This document shows, piece after piece, positions 36,478 through 42,852 of a DNA stretch of 42,852 nucleotides. Under the pieces are notes generated by a model. The model was not told where the DNA came from. It worked only from the letters and a program-made list of their open reading frames with translations, and made no database searches. The DNA is from Planctomycetota bacterium. Its GTDB lineage: Bacteria; Planctomycetota; UBA8108; UBA1146. Both the position numbers and the translations under genes were made by a program. The stretch is from NCBI GenBank assembly GCA_002711105.1, contig PAIH01000004.1, forward strand, positions 1 through 42,852. The letters run 5' to 3'. The first letter of the stretch is position 1. Each line of letters starts with the position of its first letter.

Positions 36478-36810
36478 ATGCCATTTAATGAAAATATTCA
36501 GAACTCGATCGTGAACCTGGTCGAGGCTTTCGAAGAACTACAAAGCCACCTTGAAGAGAAACACTTCGGCAAGGTGATCGATGAAAATACGAACTTTGAA
36601 GAACTGCCTATCGAGAGTAGAGAAAATCTTGACAAAGATTTCACCCAGGTAGTATTCGACGTGTTCGAAGGACTTGAGGATCAGAAGAAAGTGGACATCC
36701 GCGACATAGAAGCGGTATCTACCATTCTTCTCGATGCCATAGATGAAGTCGCTCCGGAACTCTTCGAGGAGGTCTCAGACGAAGAGGCTGATCAGAAGGT
36801 CACGGACTAG
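36478..36810 (+). CDS. Hypothetical acidic protein (110 aa)
   Basis: Clean ORF with GGAGG upstream (agcaggaggcaaaaagATG). No recognised family. Confidence 0.65.
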   Translation: MPFNENIQNSIVNLVEAFEELQSHLEEKHFGKVIDENTNFEELPIESRENLDKDFTQVVFDVFEGLEDQKKVDIRDIEAVSTILLDAIDEVAPELFEEVSDEEADQKVTD

Positions 36811-36997
36811 ATTCTTCCGCATCTCCCTGGAGTAGATCGACCGGCAACATTCGAATCAACGAACTCAACTTTCCTTCTGTCGAGGTGAAGCGGGTTTCTA
36901 GTTGATCGATCTCCTGTTTCATCTTCTCGACCTTGCGCTCGGTAAATGCCAATCGAATCTCCAGATCAGCAAAGTAACTATCTTCTTGGTTAGCCAT
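36800..36997 (-). CDS. SlyX-like small coiled-coil protein
   Basis: 'MANQEDSYFADLEIRLAFTERKVEKMKQEIDQLETRFTSTEGKLSSLI...' resembles SlyX. ATG at 36997 preceded by GGAGG; the ORF to 37063 is less likely. Confidence 0.65.
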   Translation of the reverse strand: MANQEDSYFADLEIRLAFTERKVEKMKQEIDQLETRFTSTEGKLSSLIRMLPVDLLQGDAEESSP

Positions 36998-37074
36998 CGA
37001 GCTTCCTCCACGTTTCAAAGCTGAAACTTCTCCGGTGCTCGCCAATCCTCTCATGGTTTTCATTGAGATGGGAA

Positions 37075-37108
37075 GGGGCCGGAGAAGATCTTGGTCTTCT
37101 CCGGCCCC
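37075..37108 (-). terminator. Strong hairpin downstream of the giant secreted-protein gene
   Basis: GGGGCCGGAGAAGA-TCTTGG-TCTTCTCCGGCCCC, perfect 14-bp stem; weak U tract. Confidence 0.7.
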
Positions 37109-37133
37109 TGCAACCCTGGCTTCTTACCAATTC

Positions 37134-40100
37134 TTACGGACATCCTCCATAAGTTTCGCAATCAAGACCATCCCCAGGAGTCATGTCGATTCCGCAGGTG
37201 ATCGGTCCCGGAGCCGGTGGAGGACCACCGTTCTGGAACTGGTAGTTCAGCACATAGATGATATCCGATATGTCATGCAAGCCATCGTCATTGGCATCTA
37301 TTGCATCCGTGCAACCCGATGCAGGACCGCCAAGCATGAGGCTGTAAAGCATGAAGATCGCATCTGCAATATCCACACTTCCGTCGTCATTAGCATCACC
37401 ACGGCGGAAACTCGGCTCACACTCATCCGGTAATCCATTTGCATTGGTATCAAGGCTCTCGCCACTTAGCAGATCACATGCATCTGGTACACCGTTATCA
37501 TTGCAATCGGGACTAGTGCCGGTAGAAACGTCACACACATCTGGTGTCCCGTTCTCGTCACAGTCGGGATCACACTCGTCAGGCGTTCCGTTCCCATCAC
37601 AATCGGCAGAGGAACCTTCTGCGATATCACAGACATCTGGATTTCCATTGCCGTTACAGTCATCTTGCGGAACAACAATCGTCACCGTCTGTTCGACAAC
37701 CGTCGTGTTACCGTGATTATCAGTAGCGGTCCACTGTAGAATCGTACTTCCATGATCATAGGTACCGCTCGCATCGTCCGTTCCATTGAGATCGTTGTAT
37801 AGATCCACTACCACGCAGTTGTCGCTGGTATTCGGAGTCGGAATATTGAGTGTTGCAGTACAAGTACCCTCTGGAGCAGGAATCGTCAGATTTCCACTTG
37901 TCGTGATGGTCGGGGATTCATTATCAGAAACCGAAACCAGGAACTGAGCTGAAACTACGTTTCCGTTCGCATCTGACTGCGAGTAACTCACCGTAGTTGT
38001 TCCTACCGGGAAGAACTCGCCAGGCTGATGGCTGGTTATCAGTTCGCCAAGATCGCAGTTATCGGTGGCAGTTGGCGGATTCCAGTTAACACTAGCGCCA
38101 CACACACCTGGATCGGTCAGCTGTGACAAATCACCCGGTATACCTTCAAGAACTGGATCTTCACTGTCAATTACAGTCACGATGAAGGTGTGCTGACTGA
38201 GGTTTCCATGCGCATCAGACAAGGACATGGTCACAAATGTAGTTCCGACGTTGAAGAATTCTCCTGGCTCATGGCTTGTTGTCAGGTTTGTCGTTCCACA
38301 GTTATCACTGACCTGTGCCGGTTCCCAAGTTGCGGTGGCACCACAATCTCCAAGTCCTGACGCCATCGTCATACTTTCTGGCGCCAGGTCGAAGCTTGGT
38401 GCCTGATCATCACTCACGGTTATCGTGAACGAAGCTGTGGTCTCATTTCTTGAATCATCTGTAACGGTATAAGATACCGTAGTTGTACCAACAGGGAAAA
38501 ACTCACCGGCTGAATGGGTGCTGGTAGTGCTGCTGGCTGGGCAGTTGTCTGCACTTGACGGCTCGGGCCAGCTAACTGTTGCCCCACACAAATCTGGCTC
38601 ACTGGTAATCGAAATATCATCTGGCATGCCAAACAACTGAGGTGCTTCCATGTCAGTGACAGAAATCGAGAACTGGTGGCTTGCAGAGTTACCGTTAATA
38701 TCTTGCAACGTCATCGTGACGACCGTCGTGCCAACGGGGAACTGCATGCCAGACGGATAATCAGATCCGAGAGAAAGCACACCGCAGTTGTCACTGGTCT
38801 GCGGTGCATCCCAGACTGCGGTAGCAACACATTGTGCCGCATTTGTATCGAGCTCCATGTCTCCAGGACTGGTAACAAAGCTAGGGGCTTCATCATCTGA
38901 GATGGAAATCTCAAAGGAACTGCTGACTGTAAGACCGTTTATATCGGTGGCTGTGTACGTCACCGTTGTGTTACCCACCGAGAAGAAACTTCCTGACGGG
39001 TGACTGGTGAAGAGACTTGGACTCGGGCAGTTATCAGTGGTAGTGGGCGCGGTCCATTCGATGACCGCTCCACAAGCACCTGAATCGGCAGTCTGAGTGA
39101 CCGAGGCAGGCATATCATGAATCTGAGGTGCCTGCTCGTCTGTCACCGTAATTTCAAATTCGTGGACCGTCGCCTGACCGTGAATGTCGGCTACAGTCAT
39201 CGACACAGTGGTAGTTCCCAGCTGGAAGAAGTCTCCCGACTGATGGCTGGAAGTCAGAGATTGAACCGCGCAGTTATCAGAAGTAACTGGGGCCTCCCAG
39301 CTCGCCGTTGAACCACACAGATCAGGATCAGTCCCTAGCTGCTGTGATTGCGGAGAGCTTTCAAACAACGGCGCTTCGTCATCTGTCACGGTAATCGTGA
39401 AGGAACCCAGTACTGTATTGTCGCTGGTATCTTCTACTGTGTATGTGACAAGAGTTTCTCCGACATCAAAGAAATCTCCTGGTTGATGGGTGCTGCTCAG
39501 GAGCTCTCCAGCGCAATTGTCTGTAGTAGTCGGAGGCGACCACGTTACGCCAGCTCCACAAAGTCCAAGATCAGCAGTCTGGTTAATTCTTCCAGGCATA
39601 TTGACCAGCTGTGGATTCTCGACGTCACTTACCGTCACGGAAAATGTATGGGTCGTGACGTTGTTATGGACGTCAGTCAAAGTCAACAGAACATCAGTTG
39701 TGCCTGTCGAGAAGAAATCGCCACTATTGTGTGACGTCTCGATGGAAAGAACTCCACAGTTATCACTTGTGTTAGGTGCTTCCCAGCTAGCCTGGGCTCC
39801 GCACTGACCAGGATCTGAACCCATGGCCATACTTTCAGGAGCAGTGAGAAACTCTGGGTTTTGATCGTCAAGGACCGTTACCGTGAATGAATCTGCAGTC
39901 GTATGACCACTCAGATCTGTACTCGTGTAGGTAACAGTAGTATCGCCCATTGCCAAAAAGCTACCGCTGGCAATATCTGATCCGAAGGAAGTGACTCCGC
40001 AGTTGTCTGCTGAAGTGGGCTCCTCCCAGGTTGCAGTTGCTCCACAAACATCAGCATCATTGGTGAGTGTGAAGGAAGAAGGCATACCTGAGATTGTCGG

Positions 40101-42440
40101 ATTTTCGTCATCCGTAACCGTAATTGTGAAAGATGCGGTGGCCAGGTTCCCTGACAAATCTTCGGCAGTGAACGAGACCTCTGCAGTTCCTACCGGGAAT
40201 TGAGAACCAGAAAGATGTGACGCACTGACCAGTGGCGGAGGACTGCAATTGTCGGTAGCCGCCGGGGTAATCCAGCTCACCGCTGTTGAGCAACTACCCG
40301 GATCTGCACTCGCCAGGATATTTTCAGGCACATTCAAGAACTCAGGCGGTGTCGGGTCGACGGTGCCTGGATCTTCACACTCGTCCAGAACGCCATTGGT
40401 GTTGCAGTCGATCGAAGATCCTGCTGTCAACTGGCACTCATCGGGTACCCCATTGCTGTCGCAATCGACCGTCAATCCCTGGTCAATGTCACAGGAATCG
40501 ATCTGATCATTACCATTACAATCGAGTATCGGTGTGCTAACCAGTTCACAAGCGTCAGGAATACCGTCTCCGTCGCAATCTGAGTCTCCGCCGGAGATCT
40601 GGCACACATCTAGCTGACCATCACTATCGCAATCAGGAGAACCAGACAAAATTTCGCAGCCATCTGGAATACCATTCAGATCGCAATCGGTTTCCAGGCC
40701 AGTAGCGATATCGCAACTGTCAGGAACGCTGTTGGAATTGCAATCTTCGGTTCCTGCCAACAGATCGCAATCATCGGGAGTACCATTTTCATTGCAATCA
40801 GTCTCACAGTCATCGGGGAGTGCGTTCGAGTTGCAATCTCCGCTACTTCCCGAACTAATATCACAACTATCTGGGACTCCGTTATTGTTGCAATCGGGTG
40901 TACCCGTCAGCAGATTGCAGGTATCCGGAATTCCATCGCCGTCACAATCCACAGAGGAGCCAGCGGTAATATCACAGTCATCTGGAACTCCATTACCATT
41001 GCAATCGAGCTTGGCACCGCTGGTAAGTTCACAACGGTCATCCAAACCATTTCCGTCACAGTCCGGAGCATCTTCCGTATGGGTCATGAAAACTGCGGGA
41101 AAACCCGAAGCTACAACTCCTGCCCAATTACCATTTGTCGTGACCTGTGAACCATATCGATCACCATTGAGGGTGGTGACAGGTCGTAACGAATCTCTCA
41201 GCTCCCAACCCGTGCCAAGGCGACGGTACAGGTGGGCGGATCCTTGTGAAGAATCTACATTTGGCTCGCCAACCAGCATTTGCTCTTCAGAGACCGCCAG
41301 AGATGTTCCATACCGATTAGTTTCAGGATGAGTACTCATCGTCTTGTCAACTTGTGTCCAAGTGGCCGCAGTTCGGTCGAAGGTATACACGGCTCCTACC
41401 GGACCCGCTCCAGCGGGACCGCCCAGGGCACCAGTAGCAGAGATCACGAGAGTTTCTCCTGTAGCCGCCAGGTTGGTTCCAAAACCAAGGTTCTGGATGC
41501 TGTCTATTGCCGACAGGCTCCCCTGCAATATCCAGATTCCTCCAAGATCGAGGTACATATGGACTCGTCCTGATCCAGCGGCAAATCCAGGAGCTCCGAC
41601 AAAAGCCCAGCCACCCTCTGCCAGGGCAACCGAACCACCAGTCTCCTCACCACCACCCGCATTGAAGGGCGCTGTTTCGGTGAGGTGCGCTGTCCGCTCC
41701 CAACCGGTACCGGTCTGGGACCAAACATCGGCGTATCCGGAAGGCTGTATCTGATCGGGATTGTTGGGATTTTCTGGTATCAACTGCGGCGCACCTACGA
41801 TGATGTCAGACCCCAGCACTGCTACTGATCTACCGTACTCATCACTTGGAGACGGTGTTTCGGCCATCAGTTTTGCAACCTGCATCCATCCCAGTTGAGT
41901 ACGCGCAAAAACATAGGCAGCTCCTCTGGTCGCATCGCTGAGGGGTGCCCCTACAACGGCGATATCGCCGTCGATGGCCAAGGAACTTCCAAAGCCATCT
42001 TCTAATTCTTCATCCAGGGGAACCAACAGGCTACTGTTGAGCCACATGTTGCTCTGACGCTGATAAACTTCTACCAACCGTACAGCAGGAGGATCTAACG
42101 GATCAGGAACATCATCAGGGGCAAGTGGCTCAAACGGATCCGCCACGAGCAAGGTATCTCCCGACATAGCGATCACGCTCGAGAAACTACCAAACAACGA
42201 GTTCACCGGGATCGGCTCGCATACGTCCAAAATCCCGTTCAAATTACAATCCGCTAACGGATCGGCTGCACTTTCACATTCATCGGGAATCCCATTACTG
42301 TTGCAATCTGAGCTGAACCCTGTAGCGATATCGCCAGCATCAATTTGGCCGTTGCTATTACAATCAGGAGTCTGCGCTTCGAGCGCAACCGGACCGACAA
42401 AAACTGTGAAGGCCAATACGGCCGAAAAGATAATACGCAT
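37134..42440 (-). CDS. Giant secreted multidomain protein: FG-GAP-like beta-propeller, Ca-binding 'DCNGNGxPDxC' repeats, 11 HYR domains, C-terminal dockerin-type repeats
   Basis: Signal peptide 'MRIIFSAVLAFTVFVGPVALEAQT' supports ATG at 42440 (ORF to 42506). FG-GAP-like 'FGSSLAIDGDIAVVGAPLSD' repeats, 13-copy central DCxxNGxPDxC block, 11 HYR domains, C-terminal 'RRGDANDDGSVDIADAIFML...DANDDGLHDISDIIYVLNYQFQNGGPPP'. Confidence 0.9.
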   Translation of the reverse strand: MRIIFSAVLAFTVFVGPVALEAQTPDCNSNGQIDAGDIATGFSSDCNSNGIPDECESAADPLADCNLNGILDVCEPIPVNSLFGSFSSVIAMSGDTLLVADPFEPLAPDDVPDPLDPPAVRLVEVYQRQSNMWLNSSLLVPLDEELEDGFGSSLAIDGDIAVVGAPLSDATRGAAYVFARTQLGWMQVAKLMAETPSPSDEYGRSVAVLGSDIIVGAPQLIPENPNNPDQIQPSGYADVWSQTGTGWERTAHLTETAPFNAGGGEETGGSVALAEGGWAFVGAPGFAAGSGRVHMYLDLGGIWILQGSLSAIDSIQNLGFGTNLAATGETLVISATGALGGPAGAGPVGAVYTFDRTAATWTQVDKTMSTHPETNRYGTSLAVSEEQMLVGEPNVDSSQGSAHLYRRLGTGWELRDSLRPVTTLNGDRYGSQVTTNGNWAGVVASGFPAVFMTHTEDAPDCDGNGLDDRCELTSGAKLDCNGNGVPDDCDITAGSSVDCDGDGIPDTCNLLTGTPDCNNNGVPDSCDISSGSSGDCNSNALPDDCETDCNENGTPDDCDLLAGTEDCNSNSVPDSCDIATGLETDCDLNGIPDGCEILSGSPDCDSDGQLDVCQISGGDSDCDGDGIPDACELVSTPILDCNGNDQIDSCDIDQGLTVDCDSNGVPDECQLTAGSSIDCNTNGVLDECEDPGTVDPTPPEFLNVPENILASADPGSCSTAVSWITPAATDNCSPPPLVSASHLSGSQFPVGTAEVSFTAEDLSGNLATASFTITVTDDENPTISGMPSSFTLTNDADVCGATATWEEPTSADNCGVTSFGSDIASGSFLAMGDTTVTYTSTDLSGHTTADSFTVTVLDDQNPEFLTAPESMAMGSDPGQCGAQASWEAPNTSDNCGVLSIETSHNSGDFFSTGTTDVLLTLTDVHNNVTTHTFSVTVSDVENPQLVNMPGRINQTADLGLCGAGVTWSPPTTTDNCAGELLSSTHQPGDFFDVGETLVTYTVEDTSDNTVLGSFTITVTDDEAPLFESSPQSQQLGTDPDLCGSTASWEAPVTSDNCAVQSLTSSHQSGDFFQLGTTTVSMTVADIHGQATVHEFEITVTDEQAPQIHDMPASVTQTADSGACGAVIEWTAPTTTDNCPSPSLFTSHPSGSFFSVGNTTVTYTATDINGLTVSSSFEISISDDEAPSFVTSPGDMELDTNAAQCVATAVWDAPQTSDNCGVLSLGSDYPSGMQFPVGTTVVTMTLQDINGNSASHQFSISVTDMEAPQLFGMPDDISITSEPDLCGATVSWPEPSSADNCPASSTTSTHSAGEFFPVGTTTVSYTVTDDSRNETTASFTITVSDDQAPSFDLAPESMTMASGLGDCGATATWEPAQVSDNCGTTNLTTSHEPGEFFNVGTTFVTMSLSDAHGNLSQHTFIVTVIDSEDPVLEGIPGDLSQLTDPGVCGASVNWNPPTATDNCDLGELITSHQPGEFFPVGTTTVSYSQSDANGNVVSAQFLVSVSDNESPTITTSGNLTIPAPEGTCTATLNIPTPNTSDNCVVVDLYNDLNGTDDASGTYDHGSTILQWTATDNHGNTTVVEQTVTIVVPQDDCNGNGNPDVCDIAEGSSADCDGNGTPDECDPDCDENGTPDVCDVSTGTSPDCNDNGVPDACDLLSGESLDTNANGLPDECEPSFRRGDANDDGSVDIADAIFMLYSLMLGGPASGCTDAIDANDDGLHDISDIIYVLNYQFQNGGPPPAPGPITCGIDMTPGDGLDCETYGGCP
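37917..40103 (-). repeat. Nine consecutive HYR domains averaging 81 codons (243 nt), alternating A/B types
   Basis: Start of HYR2 (40103) to start of HYR10 (38159) is 1944 nt = 8 x 243; HYR10 to HYR11 (37916) is 243 nt. Confidence 0.9.
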
Positions 42441-42852
42441 GGGAATCCCACCCACTCCCTTTCCGATCGGAGATCCGATCCAGGGGCAATGCCGAATATT
42501 CGGCAAAATCCTTCGATAATCGAAAGCGATAACCCCGTACCCATTTCATTGCTGAGGAGCGAACTGACATAAATAGTCTGTGAAAGGTCGAAATAGCGGC
42601 CTTTCCACCAGGATCTGACGATCCACACCTCTAGTGATAATCATCACATTTTCAAACTCTTTGCTTTTATACAGGTATGGGCATGTTAACAAAAGCAGAA
42701 AAACACCAGATCAACTAACCAAAGAGATATTTATAGTCTTTTTAGCTATGGGGTTATAGAAATTGCACTGAGAATTAAAAGCCGAATGTATTCAACATAA
42801 ATAAAGTAACAAAGATAGACAGATCGCTAACATACGAGGTAATACTCTGAGA

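Overview
The 42.9 kb window looks like a chromosomal segment from a planctomycete-like bacterium; the dockerin/HYR/'DCNGNGxPDxC' secreted protein and the overall gene content suggest this, but the taxonomy is inference. Most of it is compact housekeeping and metabolic gene content: rpoN, a P-II-like protein, a STAS/PP2C module, pgpA, pgsA, rimO, ftsK, coaB, coaC, rpoZ, gmk, yicC, secG, tpiA, a gamma carbonic anhydrase, tsaB, alr, an AsmA-like protein and ftcD. The strongest hidden signals are: (1) a TlpA/thioredoxin-like gene (30662-31726) whose first catalytic Cys codon is an in-frame TGA (FWGDW-U-GPCR), followed by a bSECIS-like hairpin, so a probable selenoprotein that ordinary ORF calling splits in two; (2) an unannotated structured RNA candidate on the minus strand (~29573-29368) with a -35-like box, long closing stem, two UUCG-capped hairpins and a strong intrinsic terminator; (3) a leader of three tetraloop hairpins upstream of rpoN; (4) a P-II-like protein with no T-loop Tyr51 equivalent and a short C-terminus, sitting between a PP2C/STAS module and rpoN; (5) a giant secreted protein with nine consecutive 81-aa HYR domains that alternate between two subtypes. 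No tRNA, rRNA, CRISPR array or transposon was recognised.
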